A DNA stretch of 64,000 nt from Armigeres subalbatus (Eukaryota > Arthropoda > Insecta > Diptera > Culicidae): contig NC_085140.1 in assembly GCF_024139115.2 (NCBI RefSeq), forward strand, positions 44,548,180-44,612,179, given 5' to 3'. The notes under the pieces are model-generated. The model saw only the letters and a program-made list of their open reading frames with translations. It was not told the DNA's origin and searched no databases. Below, one piece after another: positions 54,601-64,000 of this stretch (position 1 is its first letter; each line of letters starts with the position of its first letter). Made by a program: the position numbers and the translations under genes.

Positions 54601-55755
54601 AATAGCCACTCGAAGCCAGTTTCCATCCACGCAGATATCTGCACTTATCAGTTTATATTGTTTACCCCGGAGCGATTGTCGGGATCGATAAGTGGCCGGC
54701 CTACACACCTAAAAGCAACTAGCGCCGATGGACAATATTGTCATAGACAAGTGATGTAATATTTTGATTGATTGTTAGTTTTTGTCATTTGTGAAACAAG
54801 TAACCTATCGCACTAAATGGTGGCACATGTGATAGAGTTAGATCGAATATGAATGTCCAAGAAAAACGCCCTACAGATCGTACGTTGGTTTGTCTGTGGT
54901 CAAACCGTGTCCCAATCGCAGCGCTTACGATAACAGGTCCGATTGTTTCCCACCAGCTCGGACCAGTTCTACAAACGTATGCAACTAACTAGTTGGTACA
55001 CTTTTTCGGAATGTAGTGATCAATTACCGACCTACCAGCTCCCAAAGGATGGTCGGTGGTCAGCTTTCGGTAGTGATCTGGATTCTATTATTTTCGAGGA
55101 ACAGAAGCGCCATCGCCGGCCGGCAGCACTAGCATCATCGGCAAGCTAATGTGTTGCATGTGAAATCTATCGCTCCAAGTACGATAAATTACAATTAAAT
55201 TAATCGCATGTAACGGGGATATTTATGGGGGTGTTGCTTTTGTGGAACTATTTTATGTTCGATTGTGCTGCGCCTTTGGGGCTTGGGAGTCAGTTTGAAG
55301 GTTGATAGCCCAACCAGATTTAGTAGATGTTAAAACGATTATAAGCCAAACAAAAAAAGCGAATTGTTTTACAATTGATTTTGGAGCTGATAACAGATTG
55401 AATTAATGGGTTTTTGTTGAGTTGCATAAGATTATAAGCAGTCTACATTCTTGACTGATGTTTGGCAAACTGAGTTCAAGCTAAATGTTTAAAATCAATT
55501 CTGCGAATACTATCTATCAAAGCACAATAAAAAGTGGTTGATCATCAGTTGGTTTTTTAGCTAGTCATAAGTAATGTCCATAGTAACAACTCTAGATACA
55601 AACAATTCCTTTTCCTGTAAAGGCTCTTACATGGATCAGGTATTCAATCCCAAAAGTTTCAGCATTCAGAAAGCACGAATTCTAAAAACAATTGGTTTTA
55701 AGGATGCTATTCTAATAGACCCAGCTTGAGTTATTGCTATTAGTATCGAAACATA
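51665..55755. other. 4-kb stretch without a recognisable gene
   Basis: Open frames such as 52045-52305 (minus), 53208-53582 (plus) and 54943-55149 (plus) show no known domain. The part 54.40-54.72 kb is GC-richer, with TTATC/GATAA pairs near 54645 and 54690, and could be regulatory. A pyrimidine-rich TCTTCTTGTC repeat lies at 53845-53965. Confidence 0.4.
53845..53965. repeat. degenerate TCTCTTCTTGT tandem repeat
   Basis: Phrases TTTTCTTGTCCC, TTCTTGTTTCTTC, TCTCTTCTTGTGTC and TCTCTTCTTGTCTA follow each other over about 120 bp. The strand is strongly pyrimidine-biased. Confidence 0.55.
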
Positions 55756-55759
55756 TTCT

Positions 55760-58640
55760 TTAAATGGAGGCTTCCGAGCCTCTTGAAAGGAGGCTTCCGA
55801 GCCTCTTGAAAGGAGGCTTCCGAGCCTCTTGAAAGGAGGCTTCCGAGCCTCTTGAAAGGAGGCTTCCGAGCCTCTTGAAAGGAGGCTTCCGAGCCTCTTG
55901 AAAGGAGGCTCCCGAGCCTCTTGAAATGAGGTTTCTGAGCCTCTTGAAAGGAGGCTTCCGAGCCTCTTGAAAGAAGGCTTCCGAGCCTCTTGAAAGGAGG
56001 CTTCCGAGCCTCTTGAAAGGAGGCTTCTGAGCCTCTTGAAAGGAGGCTTTTGAGCCAATTGAAGGAGGCTTCTGAGCTTCTTGAAAGGAGGCTTCTGAGC
56101 CTTTTGAAAGGAGGCCTTGAGCCTCTTGAAAGGAGGCTCTGAGCCTCTTGAAAGGAGGCTTGAGCCTCTTGAAAGGAGGCTTCCGAGCCTCTTGAAAGGA
56201 GGCTTTCTTGAAGGATGCTGGGCCTCTTGAAAGGAGGCTTCCGAGCCTCTTGAAAGGAGGCTTCTGAGCCTCTTGAAAGGCGGCTTCCGAGCCTTTTGAA
56301 AGGAGGCTTCCGAGCCTTTTGAAAGGAGGCTTCCGAGCCTTTTGAAAGGAGGCTCTCGAGCCCCTTGAAAGGAGGCTTCCTGAGCCTCTTGAAAGGAGGC
56401 TTCCGAGGCCTCTTGAAAGGAGGCTTCTGAGCCTCTTGAAAGGAGGCTCTGAGCCTCTTGAAAGGAGGCTTCCTGAGCCTCTTGAAAGGAGGCTTGAGCC
56501 TCTTGAAAGGAGGCCTGAGCCTCTTGAAAGGAGGCTTCCAGGCCTCTTGAAAGGAGGCTTCTGAGCCTCTTGAAAGGAGGCTTCCAGGCCTCTTGAAAGG
56601 AGGCCTGAGCCTCTTGAAAGGAGGCTTCTGAGCCTCTTGAAAGGAGGCTTCTGAGCCTCTTGAAAGGAGGCTTCTGAGCCTCTTGAAAGGAGGCTTCCGA
56701 GGCTTTTGAAAGGAGGCTTCCGAGCCTCTTGAAAGGAGGCTTCCGAGCTTCTTGAAAGAAGGCTTCCTGAGCCTCTTGAAAGGAGGCTCTGAGCCTCTTG
56801 AAAGGAGGCTTCTGAGCCTCTTGAAAGGAGGCTTCTGAGCTCTTGAAAGGAAAGGAGGCTTCCGGGCCTCTTGAAAGGAGGCTTCCGAGCCTCTTGAAAG
56901 GAGGCTTCCTGAGCCTCTTGAAAGGAGGCTCTGAGCCTCTTGAAAGGAGGCTTCCAGGCCTCTTGAAAGGAGGCTTCCAGGCCTCTTGAAAGGAGGCTTC
57001 TGAGCCTTCTGAAAGGAGGCTTCTGAGCCTCTTGAAAGGAGGCTTCCGAGCCTCTTGAAGGAGGCTTCTGAGCCTCTTGAAAGGAGGCTCTGAGCCTCTT
57101 GAAAGGAGGCCTGAGCCTTGAAAGGAGGCCTGAGCCTCTTGAAAGGAGGCTTCTGAGCCTCTTGAAAGGAGGCTTCTGAGCCTCTTGAAGGAGGCTCTGA
57201 GCCTCTTGAAAGGAGGCTTCCGAGCCTCTTGAAAGGAGGCTTCTGAGCCTCTTGAAAGGAGGCCTGAGCCTCTTGAAAGGAGGCTTCTGAGCCTCTTGAA
57301 AGGAGGCTTCCTGAGCCTCTTGAAAGGAGGCTTCCAGGCCTCTTGAAAGGAGGCTCTGAGCCTCTTGAAAGGAGGCTTCCTGAGCCTCTTGAAAGGAGGC
57401 TTGAGGCCTCTTGAAAGGGAGGCTCTGAGCCTCTTGAAAGGAGGCTTCCGAGCCTCTTGAAGGAGGCTTCCGAGCCTCTTGAAAGGAGGCCTGAGCCTCT
57501 TGAAAGGAGGCTCTGAGCCTCTTGAAAGGAGGCTTCTGAGCCTCTTGAAAGGAGGCTTCCGAGCCTCTTGAAAGGAGGCTTGAGCCTCTTGAAAGGAGGC
57601 TGAGCCTCTTGAAAGGAGGCTTCTGAGCCTCTTGAAAGGAGGCCTGAGCCTCTTGAAAGGAGGCTTCCGGGCCTCTTGAAAGGAGGCTTGAGCTCTTGAA
57701 AGGAGGCTTCCGAGCCTCTTGAAAGGAGGCTTCTGAGCCTCTTGAAAGGAGGCTCTGAGCCTCTTGAAAGGAGGCTGGGGCCTCTTGAAAGGAGGCTTCC
57801 AGCCTCTTGAAAGGAGGCTTCTGAGCCTCTTGAAAGGAGGCTTCCGAGCCTCTTGAAAGGAGGCTTCTGAGCCTCTTGAAAGGAGGCTCTGAGCCTCTTG
57901 AAAGGAGGCTTCCTGAGCCTCTTGAAAGGAGGCTTCCTGAGCCTCTTGAAAGGAGGCTTCCGAGCCTCTTGAAAGGAGGCTTCTGAGGCCTCTTGAAAGG
58001 AGGCTTCCTGAGCCTCTTGAAAGGAGGCTTGAGCCTCTTGAAAGGAGGCTTCCTGAGCCTCTTGAAAGGAGGCTTCCGAGCCTCTTGAAGGAGGCTTCTG
58101 AGCCTCTTGAAAGGAGGCTTCTGAGCCTCTTGAAAGGAGGCTTCTGAGCCTCTTGAAAGGAGGCTTCCTGAGCCTCTTGAAAGGAGGCTTCTGAGCCTCT
58201 TGAAAGGAGGCTTCCGAGCCTCTTGAAAGGAGGCTTCTGAGCCTCTTGAAAGGAGGCTCTGAGCCTCTTGAAAGGAGGCTTGAGCCTCTTGAAAGGAGGC
58301 TCTGAGCCTCTTGAAAGGAGGCTTCTGAGCCTCTTGAAAGGAGGCTTCGGGCCTCTTGAAAGGAGGCTTCCGAGCCTCTTGAAAGGAGGCTTCCTGAGCC
58401 TCTTGAAAGGAGGCTTCCTGAGTCTCTTGAAAGGAGGCTCGAGCCTCTTGAAAGGAGGCTTCCTGAGCCTCTTGGAAAGGAGGCTTCCGAGCCTCTTGAA
58501 AGGAGGCTTCCGAGCCTCTTGAAAGAAGGCTTCCGAGCCTCTTGGAAGGAGGCTTCCGAGCCTCTTGAAAGGAGGTTTCCGAGCCTCTTGAAAAAAGGCT
58601 TCTTAGCCTCTTAAAAAGAGGCTTCCGAGCTTCTGAAGGA
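55760..58640. repeat. 2.9-kb satellite of 23-bp hairpin-forming units
   Basis: Each unit is an inverted pair GAGGCT / AGCCTC around a short loop (usually TCCG or TCTG), then spacer TTGAAAG. About 125 units are present. Units of 21, 22 and 24 bp arise mainly from changes in the loop. On the minus strand all three frames lack stops, so a 976-codon open frame runs through (FQEARKPPFKRLGSLLSRG repeats). It changes frame with each indel and is not a gene. Confidence 0.9.
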
Positions 58641-58699
58641 ACCAGCTTCTTCATGAGTTGAATCGCAATGCTAACATTATGGGTAATCAATATATATGT

Positions 58700-58920
58700 T
58701 GAATTTCACATTTGGCGATCCTGCCAGGAGCTTTTTCACTTTTTTTTCCATTTTCACAAAGAATTTAATGGAGTAGTACTTAGTAGTAGTCGTCTTATGA
58801 CAAGTGAAAACATTCCACTAGAAGAGCTTGAAGAAATTTCTCACCCATTGTGTTGTGTAGACGTTTGTAAAGAAAAACAATTTGAAACGAAAATAGAAGC
58901 AGCATATTTGCATCGATAAG
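58700..58920 (+). mobile_element. relic of an LTR-element leader with candidate primer-binding site
   Basis: TTTCACA is followed by TT and TGGCGATCCTGCCAGG (58713-58731 region), the same site as in the LTR relic at 33.1 kb but on the other strand. A short open frame (MTSENIPLEELEEISHPLC) follows and could be the start of a gag, but no domain is recognisable and it stops at 58919. Satellite DNA lies just upstream, where an LTR should be. Confidence 0.35.
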
Positions 58921-59093
58921 AAGAAAAATGGTCATGTTATATCTGTGTGAATGAGAGGGATTCTGCTTCTACTTGACAACACGGTATGTTTAATCTTTGA
59001 AGCATTTTGAAGGTTTGGGACGGATGTGCTTTCCTTCGTTATAGGCTAAGGTCATACAATTCAGTTCAAATAAGGATTTATAAATCGGGACTG

Positions 59094-59283
59094 CTTTGCG
59101 ATTTGGGCGTAACTTATTTTGTAAACAAACATTGCTTCCTAATCCCAAACTAATTCCCTTATCTGGTAGAGGAAAGCTTAATCTGTCGGAACCATACCGT
59201 GGTTTCCTCATAAAATGCTTGTTTTAGCAGGAATTCCCTTTCCAATGTTTGTTTACAAAATAAGTTACGCCCAAATCGCAAAG
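59094..59283. mobile_element. 190-bp foldback element with perfect 41-bp arms
   Basis: The left arm (59094-59134) starts CTTTGCGATTTGGGCGTAAC and ends AACAAACATTG. The right arm (59243-59283) is its exact reverse complement. A loop of 108 bp separates them. The lack of any mismatch means a young insertion or ongoing arm correction. I see no clear target duplication. Confidence 0.7.
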
Positions 59284-59579
59284 AAATATAAGTTTGAATA
59301 AACATAGAAAAATGTTCAGAAAAATTGAAAGACCCATAAAGAATAGGACGTACTTACTTACGCGAATTGGGAACACATATGGTGCTATGAATAGTCTACG
59401 CGGCACGTAGATGAAGCAGTTGGTAAATTAATGGCCAACCGTGATGTAAAGAAGAATAAGAGTTCAAATAATGAAAAAGAAGAATCGTTTTTGCATGCCT
59501 CGCCCCAGGATTCGATGGAGTTCAATAAAGAGAGTTTGATTTGTGTAGCTGTGGATTTATCATAACTCTGTGAGATAAG

Positions 59580-60730
59580 ACGAACGCTTTCAAGTGTGTT
59601 TTTCCTCTGCGTTGGTGGAATGCCCGCAAGAAAACTGATATTATTGTGGATCAGAATTACCATGATTCTGCGTGGTGGGACGCCGCATTCAAGATTTTCT
59701 TTCTCTACGTTGGTGGGACGCCCACAAGGAGAACGGTGTTATTGTGAATCAGGATGATCACAATTCTGCGTGATGAGACGCACGCATTTAAGAGTTTCAT
59801 ATTTTGTTTTATTAGTGTACACCTGCAAGAGGAATGATGTTATTGTGGATCTGAATGTTCACAATTCTTCGTGGTGGGACACCCACAATCAAAAGTTTCC
59901 TCCTCAGTATTGGATGGCTAGCAAGAAGAGGGGTATTATTGTGGATCAGAAGCATCACAACTTTGCATTCCCATACCCTCGATAACAGAATTGTGTATGA
60001 TCTTGCCTCGCATAAAAGGTAAAATAGCAAAAAATAATACCATAATGGTGGTCTTATGGAAGGCAAGTTCATAATGATTAATTTTATCCTGCTCGGGTGG
60101 TGGGTTGCCTACAATCAGGGCTAACAATAGTCATCGTCGCAGTAGCGACGAGTTGTATTGTCTTCATTGCTACTAGACGCATCCATTGACGATGCACGAC
60201 GTTAGCTTTCGTCGTGCAACCAAATCGTCATGACGACATCGAATAACGAAGACTTCATACAATTATTCTTCAAACGGCAGCTGCCATACGAAGATTTTTA
60301 TTAATTCTTTGTAATAATGAATTTGAAGTAACGTATGAAGACGTTATAAATGTTATCGAAACATTTATGTTACCAAAGTTCCTACTATTTGTTTATTTGA
60401 GACGCCATTAGGTTTTCAACTACTCCGACTATAAAGACGTGCAATCAATCATGTGAAAAAGTGACGACAGAAACCGTCATAACTTTTGGCTGCATCGAAT
60501 GGGGCACCCGCATTCAAGCTTCTTCCTCTGCGTTTGTAAGACACCCGCAAGAGGAATGTTGTTATTGTTGATTAGAATGATCACAATTTTGCGTGGCGAG
60601 GCGCCTACATTCAAGAGTTTTTCCCTCTGCGCTGTTGGGACACCCGCAAGATGAATAATGTTATTGTTGATCAGAGTAATCAAAATTCTACGTGGTGAGA
60701 CGCTCACATTCAAGATTTTCTTCCTCTGAG
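59580..60730. repeat. about 100-bp tandem repeat, six or more units, with an insert
   Basis: Units share CCTCTGCGTTGGTGGGACGC, CCGCAAGAGGAATG, TTATTGTGGATCAGAATGAT and TTCTGCGTGGTGGGACGC. Four lie at 59.58-59.97 kb and two to three at 60.49-60.73 kb. About 500 bp of unrelated sequence (60.0-60.48 kb) separates them. On the minus strand units read as a peptide like LINNNIIPLAGVPPTQRKK, probably only a by-product of a period near 99. Confidence 0.65.
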
Positions 60731-60939
60731 TAGGTTGTTAGAAGGAAAAAATGAGGTTTCATGAGGAAACATTTATAAACACGATATTTGTTTCTCAGCA
60801 GAAAAACAAATTCAGCCGAGCTTTTAAAACATTTCCTTGACATTCTGTAAAGGTCGCCTACATGTTTATGAAAGATAATCAAAAAATGCCAAAAATGACA
60901 ATGAATTTCTTTAGCAGACGATGTCCTTGCCTCCGATAC

Positions 60940-61821
60940 TCATGACATCCCAAACAATACTGCAACGAGGTAGTGGTCGGATTCAATATTCGCACTGCGA
61001 TAAGTGCGGACGTTTGTGATGTCGGAGAAGAATTTACCGTCGATTAGAACATGGTCGATTTGGTTTTCCGTTTTTTGGTTAGGTGATCTCCATGTGGCCT
61101 TGTGGATATTTTTGCGGGGAAAGAAGGTGCTTCGGACTACCATTCCGCGGGTGGCTGCGAAGTTTATGCATCGTTTGCCGTTGTCATTCGATACGGTGTG
61201 CAGACTATCCGGTCCGATGACCGGTCTATACATTTCCTCCCTTCCTACCTGCTCGTTCATGTCACCGATGACGATTTTGACGTCCCGCAGTGGGCATCCA
61301 TCGTATGTCTGCTCCAGCTGTGCGTAGAACGCTTCTTTCTCGTCGTCGGGTCTCCCTTCGTGTGGGCAGTGCACGTTGATGATGCTCATTCTATAGTTGA
61401 AGAAACGGCCTTTAATCCTCAGCTTGCACATCCTGCCACCAATCACGCGTTGATGCATCTTACCCAGCACTATGAAGCCGGTTCCCAGCTCGTTGGTGGT
61501 GCCACAGCTTTGGTAGAAGGTAGCCGCCCGATGCCCGCTTTTCCACACTTTCTGTCCTGTCCAGCAAATCTCCTGCAGCGCCACGACGTCGTTGCGGGGA
61601 TGTAATTCATCGTATATCATCCTGTCGCAACCTGCGAAACCTAGCGACTTGCAGTTCCATGTTCCAAGCTTCCAATCGTGATACGATTGCTCCAATGCTC
61701 CAACGGGGGTCATTTTGGAAGAATACTGAAGTCCACGACAAGCGTATTTCTTCGACGAAGGATGGGGTTCAAAGTAACGAATGTTGGTATCAGAGATGGT
61801 ATTTAAGCTGCTGTTCACCAC
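60940..61821 (-). pseudogene. uninterrupted AP-like endonuclease domain of an RTE-type element
   Basis: The open frame has 293 codons with no frameshift. The domain begins DWKLGTWNCKSLGF and keeps ALQEICW, INVHCPHEG, VIGDMNEQVG, QIDHVLID and ESDHYLV, so all expected catalytic motifs are there. It is closely related to the endonuclease at 22.5-23.3 kb but clearly diverged. It ends right after SDHYLVAV with four foreign residues and a stop, and no reverse transcriptase follows. The frame starts at a GTG and remains open upstream, so the true start is unknown. Most likely it is a truncated element fragment. A retained stand-alone endonuclease is a less likely possibility. Confidence 0.72.
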
Positions 61822-61829
61822 GCTCGCAA

Positions 61830-64000
61830 ATCTCGCTGGCTGATTGCTGTTGAACTTTACAGTCCTTACGGTTCAATTTTATCCCAACCACTTTTTGTTC
61901 TTCTCACACGTAGAACATGTGTGGGATGGATTCGTACAGTGTTGGCACGAATGTACCTGAGTACGGTAGGTTACCAAACTCTGCTCTCCATGAAGGGTAC
62001 CAAAAGATTTCATGTGCCACCGTAGAATCATTTATACGATGCTCACGCCATGGCGCCAGTATATCGATCTCGAGTTTATTTGATGCCTTTCGACAATGCT
62101 CAGGACGATTGGCAAATTACGGTAGTCTTATCAACTAAAACGTTGTGCATGGTCATTTGGAAACGCACAGTGTGATCCACCAGTCAACCCTAGCTTTTCA
62201 TGACCGAATATGTGGATTGGGTACCAGTTCAAACATGTGACACCTTGGTAAAATTTGAGAGATTGTCTATGAACGTTTCCTCGAGTTCTCACGAGTGCCA
62301 CAGTAGTTCAGTTTATAAAACGATAGCTAAATACGACACCGGTCTACATCGGTGGCTGACGCAAACACAGTTCTAGACACCCAATTGACATATATTGAAT
62401 TGACATTGACAACATTTTTTACGGAAATAATTCATACAAGTGCAGTCAAACTTAAATAAAAACAAAATTAATTCAAATTAATTAAGTTTTAGGACATAAC
62501 AGAATACCAATTCATGGTTTATATAAAACTTTCTTTACAAACTTTCTTTGTGAAGGATTTACACCTCTTCACAATGAAATCCGCAATCGTTGGCCCCAAA
62601 ACTAATGATGGGAATAAAATTAATCTAAGTAAATGTACGTAGTCAACCATATTATCTTGGAACACTCCTTAACTTGTCCCCACACAATGATATCTTATTG
62701 CATACAGCTTCGAGCAGATTCCGTATACAGCGCCTCACTGGATCCTACCTCGTAATACAAGAGGCCCCTCAAGTCCATTAAAGATAAAGCGAAGATAAAT
62801 GAGTTAAATCGTCCTGAAGCCACTCAGCAGCCATCCATCCCGAGGACCGCGGCCGCTGTACAATGCAATCGTTAGACGACGACAGCAGCGGCGTCCTCCT
62901 GCATGCATACTGTGGGAGAACGCAAGTGAATTATGAAGAAACATCTTCACGGCACGTTCGTGGATGAATAGTAATTTTTCCATGGTAGTCGCGTGGAAAA
63001 AAGTGAAACAAGCTGAAAACGTTTTTTTTTGTGCTTTTTTGCAGTTTTTCTTCAAGCTCGTTTTTCTCTGTACATCACCACCACAATGCAATGTAGGAAA
63101 AGATAATATCGCTTCGTCGCCGGAAGCCACCTACAACTTTCGACAAAGCCAAGACCTAACTCAGGTTATATGCATATTTATGAATATTGAGTGAGCTCAA
63201 GTTTGCTTCTTCCGATATCCCGCCAAGGAACATCCTTCTTGTTATGGCTGTCACCGTCATCGAATCTCCTAAGCTGCTTCCTCGAATGAATCCATGGATG
63301 ATGTCGTCCTGATGGAAAAGGAAACCGAATCCATCCAACAACGGCGGGCGCTTTTGTCTCTTACAGTTGCGATGAATAATAAATATCCTCGGTATCATCG
63401 TAATGATTGTTAGAAAGAAACTGAACTTTTTTTTCTATTTGGTGGTTTCGCTTTGATCGTTTTGGTCATGAGTATTACGCTGAAAAATGTTAACCCATAT
63501 TATTTTTCATTTGGCATTGTATTTGAAAGAATAGTCGATAGATACTCTAAAATAGGTGTATACTAATTCCTGGAATGCTCGATTCAACAATTGCAAATCA
63601 ACTCAGTCTCAGGAAGCACAACCTGAGCAATTTAGAAACTAATCTATAATATTTTGATATCGTGACCGTTCTGAAAACAAATCAACAGAACCCTCCCGTT
63701 TCCCGTTTCCTCAAAATCTCACTCAACTAATTATATGATCATTATTGTTTAAACGGAATTTCAATTGTCATGCAATCCAGTTTTCCAAATATATACCCTG
63801 ATACTTTGTGTATGTTGCTCGACATCATCGGTTCGTGTTGGCCGCGGTCATCGTGTTTGCAAACAGAAGACTTATAATAATGCCATTTGAAAATTTATCT
63901 AACTGAAAATCGTATGCACAAAACACCGAACGATACCCCCATTGTGTGCACATGTGGCGGTGTGTATGTGTGTGACGTCGTCGCCCGCCACGGCAGACGC
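61830..64000. other. gene-free right end of the window
   Basis: Only short open frames without known domains are seen. A GC-rich patch at 62815-62910 (ACCGCGGCCGC, GACGACGACAGCAGC) and another at the very end could belong to a gene outside the window. Confidence 0.35.

Noticed and set aside
44405..58640. CRISPR array
   Set aside because: Repeats are contiguous without unique spacers, and the sequence is eukaryotic.
55760..58690. 976-codon open frame on the minus strand
   Set aside because: It runs through the 23-bp satellite, whose unit lacks stops in all three frames. The peptide changes register with every indel and has no domain.

Overview
The window looks like a transposon-rich piece of a culicine mosquito genome, most likely Aedes. 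The reasons are an intron-bearing gene with normal GT/AG junctions, Feilai-like tRNA-derived SINEs, RTE- and R1-clade non-LTR elements, many small terminal-inverted-repeat elements, and low gene density with long satellites. The species call is inference from element types, not from a database match.

Only one convincing protein-coding gene is present. It lies on the minus strand from 10679 down to 2242. Seven exons can be read with good splice sites and phases that agree at five of six junctions. It encodes a protein of about 1,075 residues with a Mutator-like transposase domain followed by a YqaJ/lambda-exonuclease-like domain whose catalytic Glu appears to be replaced. Its introns hold two elements with TAA target duplications, a reverse transcriptase fragment inside a 61-bp tandem array, a 24-bp minisatellite and a 157-bp inverted-repeat element.

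From 12.4 to 20 kb there are four copies of a composite repeat built from a palindromic head, a TG tract, 167-bp monomers and a shared tail. Copy 1 is split by an internally deleted R1-clade (Waldo-like) retrotransposon sitting in an ACAY-type microsatellite. Two 107-108-bp hairpin elements sit in copy 4. From 22031 to 25490 there is an apparently full-length RTE-clade element with a 10-bp target duplication and three frameshifts. The 25.5-32.4 kb stretch holds no recognisable gene.

From 32.4 to 33.5 kb there is a jockey/CR1-type reverse transcriptase relic broken by an LTR-like insertion and a 51-bp minisatellite. From 34.46 to 39.38 kb insertions are nested: a 200-bp element with an 8-bp target duplication, abutted by a 4.7-kb non-coding hAT-type element (8-bp duplication), itself split by a 1,788-bp solo-LTR-like insertion (6-bp duplication). 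A truncated R1-like ORF1 follows at 40.3-41.0 kb.

The right half is dominated by satellites: an 11/10-bp array (44.4-48.5 kb), a 7-bp array (48.9-51.0 kb, holding one SINE and followed by another), a 23-bp hairpin-forming array (55.76-58.64 kb) and a 100-bp array (59.6-60.7 kb). An uninterrupted endonuclease-only fragment of an RTE-type element lies at 60.94-61.82 kb. Long open frames inside the satellites are by-products of repeats that lack stop codons. I found no structural tRNA or rRNA gene and no CRISPR array.
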